Assembly (NCBI GenBank): GCA_001771065.1
Contig: MESQ01000005.1
Coordinates: 1-64,000, forward strand
Length of the DNA stretch: 64,000 nucleotides
From: Burkholderiales bacterium RIFOXYD12_FULL_59_19
Lineage (GTDB): Bacteria; Pseudomonadota; Gammaproteobacteria; Burkholderiales; Burkholderiaceae_C
Direction of reading: 5' to 3'
This document shows, piece after piece, positions 10,758 to 18,725 of the stretch (position 1 is the first letter of the stretch; every line of letters starts with the position of its first letter). Below the pieces are notes generated by a model. That model did not search any database. It saw only the letters and a program-made list of their open reading frames with translations, and was not told the DNA's origin. Both the position numbers and the translations under genes were made by a program.

Positions 10758-11567
10758 TCATGCAATTCCCGATTTTAAGGGGACAAAGAAAACACCCTCC
10801 ATCACAGCCTGACGGACACCGTGTGGCGTTTTGTCAATCACCATCAACACCTGTTTGCCAGCGCTGATGGCGCCTGCGGACACTGGTGCCACCAGCCTGC
10901 CGCCCACTGCCAACTGGTCGATCCAGGCCTGGGGTACGGCCTCACCACCGGCCGCCGCGATGATGCCAGCATAAGGCGCCCCCTTGGCATAACCCGGCAT
11001 ACCGTCACCAAACAGCAGGTGCACATTGGCCAGCCGCAAATGGCGAAGGTTGTCGCGCGCCTTGTCATGCAGCCCACGCAAACGCTCCATCGAATACACC
11101 TCACTGCACAGCAGACTCAGCAGCGCCGCCTGATAACCGCATCCTGTGCCAATTTCCAGCACCCTTCCCAGGCGACCTGGGTTGCCCTGGCGCAGCAGCC
11201 CAAGCATTCTGCAGACCACACCGGGTTTTGAAATGGTTTGCCCCAAACCAATGGGTAGACTGGTGTCTTCGTAAGCCTGGTTCACCAGGGCCGAATCCAC
11301 AAAACGGTGGCGCTCGATGCTGCCCATGGCCTGCAACACCGCTGCATCCGTCATGCCTTGCTGCGCCAGTTTGTTCACCATGCTTTGGCGCACCGCGCTG
11401 GAGTCCAGGCCCACCCCATGGGCCAGATGGACCTTTGGCTTGTGCGCGGGCACGGGGCCTGATGGCGCGACGGGGCGCACAGGGGGGGTCGACGCGTTGC
11501 GCACATCCAGCCTGGCCGGAAAACCGGGCCGCGGCTTGGCACTGCTTGGGTGGGGCTGCGCCATCAA
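10758..11567 (-). CDS. pcm: Protein-L-isoaspartate O-methyltransferase
   Basis: Repairs isoaspartyl damage in aged proteins by SAM-dependent carboxyl methylation. The C-terminal ~215 residues are a standard PCMT. They include VDSALVNQAYEDTSLPIGLGQTISKP, the SAM-binding VLEIGTGCGYQAALL and the later GDGMPGYAKGAPYAGIIA. The first ~50 residues are a Pro-rich extension beyond the compact enzyme, and a shorter start further in cannot be excluded. It overlaps surE by four bases (ATGA), so the two are translationally coupled. Confidence 0.93.
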   Translation of the reverse strand: MMAQPHPSSAKPRPGFPARLDVRNASTPPVRPVAPSGPVPAHKPKVHLAHGVGLDSSAVRQSMVNKLAQQGMTDAAVLQAMGSIERHRFVDSALVNQAYEDTSLPIGLGQTISKPGVVCRMLGLLRQGNPGRLGRVLEIGTGCGYQAALLSLLCSEVYSMERLRGLHDKARDNLRHLRLANVHLLFGDGMPGYAKGAPYAGIIAAAGGEAVPQAWIDQLAVGGRLVAPVSAGAISAGKQVLMVIDKTPHGVRQAVMEGVFFVPLKSGIA

Positions 11568-12331
11568 TCAACCATGCTGGCAAGTTTGGCTGCTGTTTGC
11601 GCCCAATAACCCAAATGGTCATGGTCGGTCAGGTCGACCTTGAGCGGGGTCATGGCGATATGGCCTTGGGCCGTGGCATGAAAATCGGTGCCCTCGGCAT
11701 CGTCCTTGGCCTGGCCAGCCGCACCAATCCAGTACATGGTCTCACCGCGCGGGCTCATCTGCGTGATCACCTTTTCAGCGGAATGACGCCGCCCCAGGCG
11801 GCACAGCTTCAAGTGACCCATTTCCACCAGCGGCAGATTGGGGATGTTGACATTGAGCAACCAGGGTGTGTGGCCAATCAGGTTTTGCTGTCCCATTTGC
11901 AACACCATGTCACGCGCCTTGATGGCCGCCGCATCCAGGTTGTGCCAATCCCGCGCCACCTGTGAAAAAGCAATGGCCGGGATACCAAACAGATATCCTT
12001 CCATGGCGGCACCCACGGTACCTGAATAAATGGTGTCGTCCCCCATGTTGGCGCCATTGTTGATACCCGCCAGCACCAGGTCGGGGCGATAGTCGAGCAG
12101 ACCCGTCAGGGCAATGTGGACACAGTCGGCCGGCGTGCCGTTGACATACCTGAAACCATTGGCAGCGCGCTGTACATACAGCGGTGTATGCAGGGTGAGC
12201 GCATTGGACTTGGCGCTGTTGTTGTGCTCGGGCGCCACCACCTCGACCATGGCCACGTCCTTGAGTGCCTCATACAGCGCCACAATGCCGGGTGCCTGAA
12301 AACCGTCGTCGTTACAAATTAGAATTTTCAT
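11564..12331 (-). CDS. surE: 5'/3'-nucleotidase SurE
   Basis: A metal-dependent nucleoside monophosphatase linked to survival in stationary phase. The 255-residue sequence begins MKILICNDDGFQAPGI, which carries the metal-binding Asp pair. It also has APEHNNSAKSNALT, the VNGTPADCVHIAL loop and AGINNGANMGDDTIYSGTVGAA, all diagnostic of SurE. It is the first gene of surE-pcm-nlpD and is divergent from lemA. The 114-bp gap to lemA must hold both promoters. Confidence 0.95.
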   Translation of the reverse strand: MKILICNDDGFQAPGIVALYEALKDVAMVEVVAPEHNNSAKSNALTLHTPLYVQRAANGFRYVNGTPADCVHIALTGLLDYRPDLVLAGINNGANMGDDTIYSGTVGAAMEGYLFGIPAIAFSQVARDWHNLDAAAIKARDMVLQMGQQNLIGHTPWLLNVNIPNLPLVEMGHLKLCRLGRRHSAEKVITQMSPRGETMYWIGAAGQAKDDAEGTDFHATAQGHIAMTPLKVDLTDHDHLGYWAQTAAKLASMVD

Positions 12332-12445
12332 CTTGATGCCTTATTAGGCTGGAAGTATAGGATGCCAAGGCCGTTTGAGCAGCCTTCATTCTCGGGACAA
12401 ACGTCCCCTGTAGGACAATCCCGCATGAATTACAAGGAGCCATTG

Positions 12446-13012
12446 ATGGGTGCAATTTTCTGGATCGTACTGGCCTTGGTGCTGGTGTATGCCATCACGC
12501 TGTACAACAGCCTGGTGAACGTCAAGAATGCTGTTTCCAAAGCCTGGGCCAACATTGATGTACTGCTTAAGCAGCGCCATGAAGAACTACCCAAACTGGT
12601 GGACACCTGCAAGCAGTACATGCAATACGAACAAGGCACCCTGGAAAAGGTGACCCAGGCACGCTCCAGGGTGTCGGAGGCGCGGCAATCCCACGACCTG
12701 GGCGCGCTGGGCCTGGCCGAAGGTGCCTTGCGCAGCGGTCTGGGGCAGTTGTTTGCGCTGGCGGAGTCCTACCCCGACCTCAAAAGCAACGAGCAGTTCC
12801 TGCACCTGCAGTCACGCATCAGCGGGCTGGAAAACGCCATTGCGGACCGGCGCGAGTTCTACAACGAAAGCGTCAATATCAACAACGTGGCCATCGAGCA
12901 GTTTCCCGGGGTCCTGTTGGCGCGCCTGTTCAACTTCAAGGCCTTTGACTTGCTGAAGTTTGCTGCTGCCGAACTGAAAGACGTCGACATCGCGCAACGT
13001 TTCAAGGCCTGA
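12446..13012 (+). CDS. lemA: LemA family protein
   Basis: A 188-residue membrane-anchored helical protein. A single N-terminal helix (AIFWIVLALVLVYAITLYN) is followed by the LemA core. Its hallmarks are VNVKNAVSKAWANIDVLLKQRHEELPKLV and the later ITDRREFYNESVNIN-type segment. The ATG at 12446 is preceded by AAGGAG (12434-12439), which decides the start over an upstream in-frame ATG. LemA function is not settled biochemically. The next gene, four bases on, encodes a GIDE-like membrane protein, a common pairing in proteobacteria. Confidence 0.9.
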   Translation: MGAIFWIVLALVLVYAITLYNSLVNVKNAVSKAWANIDVLLKQRHEELPKLVDTCKQYMQYEQGTLEKVTQARSRVSEARQSHDLGALGLAEGALRSGLGQLFALAESYPDLKSNEQFLHLQSRISGLENAIADRREFYNESVNINNVAIEQFPGVLLARLFNFKAFDLLKFAAAELKDVDIAQRFKA

Positions 13013-13016
13013 TGCC

Positions 13017-13925
13017 ATGCTGGTGCGCGGCCTGCGGGGTTTGCAGCACCTGGGGCTGAACCTCGGCAGCTTGGTCAGCGGCCTGTATGTCGTCTTGTTG
13101 GCCGTGGTCCTGCGGCTGGGTCCGGGGCCACAAGCGCGCTGGTGTCTGGCTGCCATGGCCGTGCTGGCCAGCCTGGCCTGGCTAAGCAGCCTGCGCCGCG
13201 CCCGCACCATTGCCGAATTGGCCACCTCACGCATCGCCTCTGCCGCACAGGGCTATGTTGAGCTAATGGGCCACGCCAGCAGTGACATGGAGCAGTTGAT
13301 CTACACCCCCATGGGCGGCATGGCCTGCATTTGGTACCGCTACAAGTTGTATTCAAAAGACAACGCCAAACACGAATGGCGGCAGGTTGGCAGCGGCACC
13401 AGCAGCAGCACCTTTGACATCAGCGATGCCACTGGCGTGTGCACCGTTGACCCCGATCACGCCGAAGTGGTGGGTGCCGAGGTGCGCACCAGCTACCCTG
13501 GCAACGAAAAATTGGTGGAGGAGTGCCTGTTTGGCGGCAGCACGATTTATGTTTTGGGTGATTTTTCAACCCTGGGCGGTGCCAACTCTGCCCTGAGCCT
13601 TCGCGAAGACGTAAGTGCCCTGTTGGGCCTGTGGAAACAGGACCGGGCCGGCTTACACGCACGTTTTGACCTTGACCGCAACGGTACTGTGGACCTGCAA
13701 GAGTGGGAGCTGGCGCGGCAGCTTGCCATTCAGACGGTTGAACGCGAGCACCGGGAAATACGTCAGCAGCCAGGTGTCCATGTTTTGCGTGCTCCGGCGG
13801 ACGGGCGCTTGTTTTTGATTTCTGCGCTGTCCCCCCGGTCGCTGCACAATCATTTTTTGCGCTGGAGTGTTTTCCACCTGGTCATCGGCACAGCCGCCGT
13901 GGCTGGCTGGGTGGTCCTGGCTTGA
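13017..13925 (+). CDS. GIDE-domain membrane protein with an EF-hand loop
   Basis: A 302-residue protein with two N-terminal hydrophobic helices (~15-58) and one C-terminal helix (~280-301). The extramembrane part looks like the GIDE domain of MUL1/MAPL-like proteins. No RING domain is present, so ubiquitin-ligase activity is not implied. Residues 218-229 (DLDRNGTVDLQE) are a textbook EF-hand calcium loop, with ligands at positions 1, 3, 5, 9 and 12, inserted in the GIDE region. It forms a two-gene unit with lemA, spaced by four bases. A role in membrane protein quality control is only inferred from the pairing. Confidence 0.7.
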   Translation: MLVRGLRGLQHLGLNLGSLVSGLYVVLLAVVLRLGPGPQARWCLAAMAVLASLAWLSSLRRARTIAELATSRIASAAQGYVELMGHASSDMEQLIYTPMGGMACIWYRYKLYSKDNAKHEWRQVGSGTSSSTFDISDATGVCTVDPDHAEVVGAEVRTSYPGNEKLVEECLFGGSTIYVLGDFSTLGGANSALSLREDVSALLGLWKQDRAGLHARFDLDRNGTVDLQEWELARQLAIQTVEREHREIRQQPGVHVLRAPADGRLFLISALSPRSLHNHFLRWSVFHLVIGTAAVAGWVVLA

Positions 13926-13928
13926 AGT

Positions 13929-14810
13929 TCACGCGCGTCCGCACAAGTTGAACTGCTTTTGTAAATACGCCAGTACCTGCGACTGTTCAGTTGCCAGCGC
14001 TTCGCTGAGGTCGTGCCGACCTGGCACCGCCAGCAGTTGCACCCTGCCCTGTTGCCCGGCAGCCAGCAAACGCCTGGCGTCATCAAAGGGCACCATCTCG
14101 TCTTCTTCGCCATGAACCAGCAGTACCGGGCAGCGCACGAGGGACATGCTGTGGATGGGCGCAATGTCGTCAAAGCGCGCCCCGATGACATGCTGCACGT
14201 GGTGCAGCACATACCAGCCGACCCCAAAGTAGGGAATATGATGCACAGCCAACAAACGCCGCATCACCTCATACGGGTGGGCAAAGGCACTGATGCTGAC
14301 TACGGCGCAAATATCAGGGCGCCGCGTGGCACTCAGCAGAGCCGCGCCCGCGCCGACCGAATGCCCGATCACGGCCAGTCTGGCAGCATCAACTTGGGCC
14401 TGCCGGGCGAGCCAGTCCAGGCCCGCTTCAATGTCCTGTGCAAAACGCGGCAGTGAGGTAAAGGCTTCGTCACCACTGGCACCATGACAGCGCGCATCCA
14501 GCAGCAACACTGCCAAACCGGCGTCCACCAAGGGAGCGGCCGAAGGCAACATCATGCTGGCATTGGCGCCCCAGCCATGCATCACCAGGACCGCCGGTGT
14601 TTTTGACGCGCCCGGAGCCGGCACAAACCAGGCGAACAGTGTTTTGCCGTTGGGACCGGGAATGTCAACCGGCTGGGCGGCCAGGCCCAGCGACTCGGGA
14701 CGGATTAACGCGGCAACACGCGGCGCGCGCAAACCTTTCAGTACCAGGGCATGGGCAAGAACACGCGCGCCCCACAAACCAACCAGACCCAGTCCCAGAC
14801 TCAAAAACAC
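13929..14810 (-). CDS. Alpha/beta hydrolase
   Basis: A 293-residue serine hydrolase with an N-terminal hydrophobic helix that probably anchors it in the membrane. The oxyanion region is VLVMHGWGANASMM. The nucleophile elbow is VIGHSVGAGAA (GxSxG). The acidic residue is likely in LVHGEEDEMVPF and the catalytic His in PGRHDLSEAL. Substrate cannot be inferred. It converges on the GIDE-like gene with three bases between stops and no visible terminator. Confidence 0.82.
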   Translation of the reverse strand: MFLSLGLGLVGLWGARVLAHALVLKGLRAPRVAALIRPESLGLAAQPVDIPGPNGKTLFAWFVPAPGASKTPAVLVMHGWGANASMMLPSAAPLVDAGLAVLLLDARCHGASGDEAFTSLPRFAQDIEAGLDWLARQAQVDAARLAVIGHSVGAGAALLSATRRPDICAVVSISAFAHPYEVMRRLLAVHHIPYFGVGWYVLHHVQHVIGARFDDIAPIHSMSLVRCPVLLVHGEEDEMVPFDDARRLLAAGQQGRVQLLAVPGRHDLSEALATEQSQVLAYLQKQFNLCGRA

Positions 14811-14840
14811 GGCAGCGTCTGCTTGCTACAGCCCGCGTGT

Positions 14841-16277
14841 TCAGCGTGGAATGATGAACTTGGACTCTTCGCGCAAGCGGCCCGGGCTGTCCAGGGATTC
14901 AATGATGAAGTGAATTTCATGCGATCCGGGCTTGTCGGCCTCCGGTGGCACCTGGACCCGAACCGCCACCCAACGGGCTTCGGTGGACGCAATACTGAGG
15001 GTATCTTCCGACATGATCTTGATGTCTGGCAAACCTTCCACCGAGATTTTGTAGCGTTGCGGGGCTTCGGTGGCGTTCATCACCTGGATGCGGTAAACGT
15101 TCTCCACCTTGCCGGCCTCGACCACACGCGCCATCACGCCACGGTCACGCACTACGTCGGCTTTGAAAGATGTCCGCGTCGCCAGGCTGACAAAAATAGC
15201 CACCACAATCGCCAGCAAGATGGCGGTGTAGACCAGCACCCGCGGGCGCAACACCCGTTTCACGGTCTGGTCTTTGGTCCAGTTATTTTTCATGGCGTTT
15301 TCGGTCGAGTACTTGACCAGGCCGCGCGGGTAACCCACTTTGTCCATCACGGTGTCACACACGTCGGCGCAGGCGCCGCAGCCAATACACTCGTATTGCA
15401 GGCCGTTGCGAATGTCAATACCGGTGGGACAGACCTGAATACATAAACTGCAGTCCACACAGGCGCCCAGGTTCAAAGTGCTGATGTCGGCCTTTTTGGA
15501 GCGTGCACCGCGCGGCTCACCGCGTTCAGTGTCATAGGTCACGATCAGGGTGTCCTTGTCGAACATGGCGCTCTGAAAACGGGCATACGGGCACATGTGT
15601 TTGCAAATCTGCTCGCGCATGAAACCGGCGTTGCCGTAAGTGGCAAAACCGTAAAAGAAGACCCAGAAAAATTCCCAGGCCGCGAGTTTCATGCCAAAGA
15701 AGGCATTGCTCATCTCCCGCATAGGCACGAAGTAACCGACAAAGGTGAAGCCGGTCCAGAAGGCAAATGCAATCCATAAAAAGTGTTTGCCCGCCTTGCG
15801 CGCAAACTTTTCGGCGGTCATCGGACCTTCGTCACGGCGTACCCGGGCCGAACGGTCGCCTTCCAGGAGTTTCTCGATCCACAGGAAAATTTCGGTGTAC
15901 ACCGTTTGCGGGCAGGCGTAGCCGCACCACAAACGCCCCGCCACGGCCGTGAACAAAAATAGCGACAAGGCCGCGATGATCATCAAACCGGTGAGGTAAA
16001 TGAAGTCTTGCGGGTACAGCACCAAGCCAAAAATGTAGAAGCGGCGCACACTCAAATCAAACAACACCGCCTGGCGCTGACCCCACTCGATCCAGGGCAA
16101 GCCATAGAAAATAATCTGTGTCACCCACACCATAATCCAGCGCCATTGCGAGAACATCCCGGAGACGCTACGCGGGTAAATTTTCTGGTGTGCCGCATAC
16201 AGCGATACCAAAGCTTCATCGGGCTCTGCCACGGCGATAGGTATCACCTTTTTAGGCTCTTTGTTTTCAGTGGTCAT
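14841..16277 (-). CDS. ccoG: Cytochrome c oxidase accessory protein CcoG (copy 1)
   Basis: A membrane polyferredoxin (FixG/RdxA family) that assists copper delivery and assembly of cbb3-type oxidase. The 478-residue protein has about five membrane helices, the GYACPQTVYTEIFLW motif, and 2x[4Fe-4S]-type motifs CVDCSLCIQVCPTGIDIRNGL-like and CIGCGACADVCD. A C-terminal periplasmic Ig-like domain ends it. The start MTTENKEPKK was chosen because AGGAAA lies just upstream; the reading frame is open further upstream inside the preceding gene. It follows the ETHE1-like gene by 28 bases and is probably cotranscribed with it. A paralogue is at 30606-32060. No ccoNOP is present here. Confidence 0.92.
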   Translation of the reverse strand: MTTENKEPKKVIPIAVAEPDEALVSLYAAHQKIYPRSVSGMFSQWRWIMVWVTQIIFYGLPWIEWGQRQAVLFDLSVRRFYIFGLVLYPQDFIYLTGLMIIAALSLFLFTAVAGRLWCGYACPQTVYTEIFLWIEKLLEGDRSARVRRDEGPMTAEKFARKAGKHFLWIAFAFWTGFTFVGYFVPMREMSNAFFGMKLAAWEFFWVFFYGFATYGNAGFMREQICKHMCPYARFQSAMFDKDTLIVTYDTERGEPRGARSKKADISTLNLGACVDCSLCIQVCPTGIDIRNGLQYECIGCGACADVCDTVMDKVGYPRGLVKYSTENAMKNNWTKDQTVKRVLRPRVLVYTAILLAIVVAIFVSLATRTSFKADVVRDRGVMARVVEAGKVENVYRIQVMNATEAPQRYKISVEGLPDIKIMSEDTLSIASTEARWVAVRVQVPPEADKPGSHEIHFIIESLDSPGRLREESKFIIPR

Positions 16278-16305
16278 CAGGGTTTCCTCAAAAGATAAAA
16301 ACAGA

Positions 16306-16923
16306 TCATTTCTTGTCGGGCAGCGCAGCCATGTGCGCCAAAAATTCATCACGGGTCTGGCCTGCAAAATACGGGTGCCAGCGGCGCTGCTCCAGCACGG
16401 TGCTGACGGCGCGCACGCGCTGCTCGTGGCCCGCAAACAACAGCGTTTCATCAGGTAAGGTAAAGACACGCTGGGTCACACTGTCCCACAGCGCCTCGGG
16501 GTCTGCAGGTCGCTGCTGGTGCGGGCAGGCAGTGACGGCCAGCAAACCGCCGCAAAACAAGCGGTCGCGCCAGCCAAAACTCAGGCAAGTGGACGTATGC
16601 CCGGGCGTGGCCAGGATACGCACCAGTTCACCACCAAAAGGCAATACAACGCCATCCGCCAATGACAACGCTGCCAGCGCGTCACCTTGCACCACGGCGG
16701 CACCCAAGAGCGCCAAATGGCCAAACTCCTCAGGCTGCAAGGCATCATGGTGATGGCTGCGCAAAACCCAGCGCAGGCGCAGATCGCGTTCGGCCAGCAG
16801 CGCCAGGAGGACGGGCAAGTCACACGCGTGAGGGTCGATCAGCACCGCTTCGCGTGCATCCAGATCAGCCAGTAAATAAGTCAATTCACCGCTGGTCTCA
16901 TTGTTCAAAATGCGGAAGTACAC
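16306..16923 (-). CDS. ETHE1/persulfide-dioxygenase-like MBL-fold protein lacking metal ligands
   Basis: Shares the overall layout of ETHE1-type persulfide dioxygenases (GSSH to sulfite), but key iron and zinc positions are changed. The family THxHxDH reads SHHHDAL. The GDxL aspartate that coordinates iron reads CGGLL. The PGHT histidine and the late AGHEQR histidine remain. Catalysis as a dioxygenase is therefore doubtful, and a binding or sensing role is possible. The start is set at GTG 16923 (VYFRIL, matching the family start, with CGGAA upstream). An ATG at 16959 would add a CxxC-containing leader. A sigma-54-like promoter (17008-17024) precedes it and ccoG follows. Confidence 0.72.
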   Translation of the reverse strand: MYFRILNNETSGELTYLLADLDAREAVLIDPHACDLPVLLALLAERDLRLRWVLRSHHHDALQPEEFGHLALLGAAVVQGDALAALSLADGVVLPFGGELVRILATPGHTSTCLSFGWRDRLFCGGLLAVTACPHQQRPADPEALWDSVTQRVFTLPDETLLFAGHEQRVRAVSTVLEQRRWHPYFAGQTRDEFLAHMAALPDKK

Positions 16924-17007
16924 GTTAGAGGTTCCGCAGTGAATACATGACGTCAACAATAGGAGGCTGGTTCATCTTGGCAGTTTTCATTCATTTGCCA
17001 AATATCA

Positions 17008-17024
17008 ATCAAGAAGCATGCCAA
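17008..17024 (-). promoter_or_regulatory. Sigma-54-like promoter element before the ETHE1-like gene
   Basis: On the minus strand the bases read TTGGCATG-N4-TTGAT. The -24 half is a good match to sigma-54 (TGGCAYG). The -12 half has TTGA where TTGC is usual, with the GG and the downstream element at the standard spacing. The same 13 defined bases recur before cydP at 20515-20531. An upstream element shared with that promoter lies 87 bases further upstream. Confidence 0.5.
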
Positions 17025-17093
17025 ATCAATAACAAAAGCATTATTCTAAGTAATACAGGCAGTTACAAGGAAAGAGCGCCATTCCCACCCCCC

Positions 17094-17126
17094 GTGCCAT
17101 CATCTGGCACTGTCAATATTGGCAGT
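17094..17126. promoter_or_regulatory. Putative upstream activator sites (dyad cluster)
   Basis: Two adjacent dyads are present. One is GTGCCA-TCATC-TGGCAC (17094-17110, perfect arms). The other is CTGTCAAT/ATTGGCAG (17110-17125, one mismatch). Within the second, TGTCAA-N3-TGGCAGT (17111-17126) is also found at 20617-20632 in the cyd regulatory region, in the same orientation and at nearly the same distance from the sigma-54-like element. Proposed binding sites for the sigma-54 activator encoded at 20688. Confidence 0.45.
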
Positions 17127-17158
17127 TACTGACACGTCATATCGACACTTTTGTCCAG

Positions 17159-17455
17159 TCACGCCAAACGCAGGCAAGCAGCCAACAGCAAGGCAAACAG
17201 GCAAGCCCAGCCCGAAAAAAGCCAGCGCCACAGCACAAATCGCGGCTTGAAACCCACGCCGTTGACCATGCCCGCACTCATGGCCCAAAAAACGGCGGAA
17301 GCAAAACCATGGTCCACCCGCCCGCCCTGCCCCGCAAACATGAATGGGTAAACGCTACCACCCACCATGATGGCTAGCGCCACGGCCAAACTCAGCGGCC
17401 GCGTGGGTGATGCCGCCGGTGGGGATGCCGCAACGTCAGCCACCCTGGCGCTCAT
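17159..17455 (-). CDS. ybgE: Cyd operon protein YbgE family
   Basis: A 98-residue protein with two or three hydrophobic segments (~21-40, ~53-66, ~78-97), typical of the small YbgE proteins found behind cydABX. Its ATG overlaps the cydX TGA by four bases (ATGA), which fixes the start at 17455 rather than further upstream. The exact function of YbgE is not established; a role in bd-oxidase stability or assembly is assumed from conservation of context. It is the last gene of the cyd operon. Confidence 0.8.
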   Translation of the reverse strand: MSARVADVAASPPAASPTRPLSLAVALAIMVGGSVYPFMFAGQGGRVDHGFASAVFWAMSAGMVNGVGFKPRFVLWRWLFSGWACLFALLLAACLRLA

Positions 17456-17568
17456 TCGTTCCTGCCACGGGCGTCTTCCCGCGCCTCCTGGGTTTCGCCC
17501 CACATCGCGTTCAGAATCGCCAGCAACACCGCAAAACCTACACCCAACACCCAAGTGAAATACCACAT
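17452..17568 (-). CDS. cydX: Cytochrome bd oxidase small subunit CydX
   Basis: A 38-residue single-helix subunit of the bd ubiquinol oxidase. It begins MWYFTWVLGVGFAVLLAILN, matching the conserved CydX start (MWYFxWxLG). A short charged tail follows (GETQEAREDARGRNE). It lies 11 bases after cydB and overlaps ybgE by four bases. CydX stabilises the haem b595/d site in E. coli; the same is expected here. Confidence 0.9.
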   Translation of the reverse strand: MWYFTWVLGVGFAVLLAILNAMWGETQEAREDARGRNE

Positions 17569-17579
17569 GTCAATTCCTT

Positions 17580-18716
17580 TCAATAAGCCGCATGGTCGTG
17601 CTCCTGCACATAGGCCGCCGTCACCTTGCCGCGCATCACGCGGTAGGCCCAGGCGGTGTAGATCACGATCAATGGCATGAACAGCATCGTGGCCCAGAAC
17701 ATGATGCCCAGCGTCATGTGGCTCGACACACTGTCCCACACCGTCAAACTGCTTGAGGGCATGCTGCTCGAAGGCATCACAAACGGGAACATGGACGCGC
17801 CTGCCGTGCCGATCACCCCTACCACAGCCAACGAGGAAGCCGCAAACGCACTCAAGGTGTAACGCCTGGCCAGCAGGAATGCTGCACTCAAGGCACCCAG
17901 CACCCCCAGCGCAGGCAAAACCCACAGCAGGGGTTGACGGCCATAGTTGGCCATCCAGGCACCGGCTTCCCGCACCACGGTCTTATTCAGGGGGTCGGGC
18001 AAACCAGAGGGATTGATCACCGAGGTGATGCGGTAACCCTCAATGGACTGCAACCAGAGACCTGCTGCCACAAACGCCAGCACCATCACCACAGCCGCAC
18101 CAATGGCTCCCTTGATGGCGCGCGCCTGGATCACACCCTCCGTGCGGTGGGCCAGGTAGCTGCCACCCTGCAATGTAATCATGGCGCTGCTCACCACCCC
18201 TGCCAGCAAGGCAAACGGGTTGAGCAGTTGCCAGAAGCTGCCGGTGTAGGTGGAGACAAGGTAAGCATCAAACTGGAACGGCACGCCTTGCAGCAAGTTG
18301 CCAAAGGCCACGCCAAAAATCACAGGTGGTACGAATCCGCCGATGAACAAGCCCCAGTCCCACACGCTGCGCCAGGTGCTGTTGTTAATTTTGCTGCGGT
18401 AGTCAAACCCCACCGGCCTGAAAAACAGCGCCCACAACACCAACAACATGGCCCAGTAAAAACCGCTGAAGGCCGTGGCATAGACCAGCGGCCAGGCGGC
18501 AAAAATGGCACCTCCCCCGGTGATGAACCAGACCTGGTTGCCGTCCCAATGCGGCCCCACAGTGTTGATCACCACGCGGCGTTCCAGGTCGCTGCGACCC
18601 ACAAAGGGCAGCAAGGTGCCGACACCCATGTCGTGCCCGTCCATGATGGCAAAGCCGACCAGCAGCACACCGACCAGCAGCCACCAGATGATTTTCAAAG
18701 TCTCGTAATCAAACAT
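17580..18716 (-). CDS. cydB: Cytochrome bd ubiquinol oxidase subunit II
   Basis: The membrane partner of CydA in the oxygen-reducing, non-proton-pumping bd oxidase. The 378 residues match the family. The N-terminus MFDYETLKIIWWLLVGVLLVGFAIMDG, the GHDMGVGTLLPF motif and TVGPHWDGNQVW are characteristic. About nine membrane helices are apparent. It lies nine bases after cydA and is part of cydP-A-B-X-ybgE. Bd oxidases have high oxygen affinity and, in E. coli, tolerate sulfide and NO, which matters given the FisR-like regulator upstream. Confidence 0.95.
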   Translation of the reverse strand: MFDYETLKIIWWLLVGVLLVGFAIMDGHDMGVGTLLPFVGRSDLERRVVINTVGPHWDGNQVWFITGGGAIFAAWPLVYATAFSGFYWAMLLVLWALFFRPVGFDYRSKINNSTWRSVWDWGLFIGGFVPPVIFGVAFGNLLQGVPFQFDAYLVSTYTGSFWQLLNPFALLAGVVSSAMITLQGGSYLAHRTEGVIQARAIKGAIGAAVVMVLAFVAAGLWLQSIEGYRITSVINPSGLPDPLNKTVVREAGAWMANYGRQPLLWVLPALGVLGALSAAFLLARRYTLSAFAASSLAVVGVIGTAGASMFPFVMPSSSMPSSSLTVWDSVSSHMTLGIMFWATMLFMPLIVIYTAWAYRVMRGKVTAAYVQEHDHAAY

Positions 18717-18725
18717 GATGTTCCT

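Noticed and set aside
17094..17110. Intrinsic terminator after ybgE (GTGCCA-TCATC-TGGCAC)
   Set aside because: The stem is only six base pairs and no U tract follows on the minus strand; it fits better as part of a regulatory dyad cluster.
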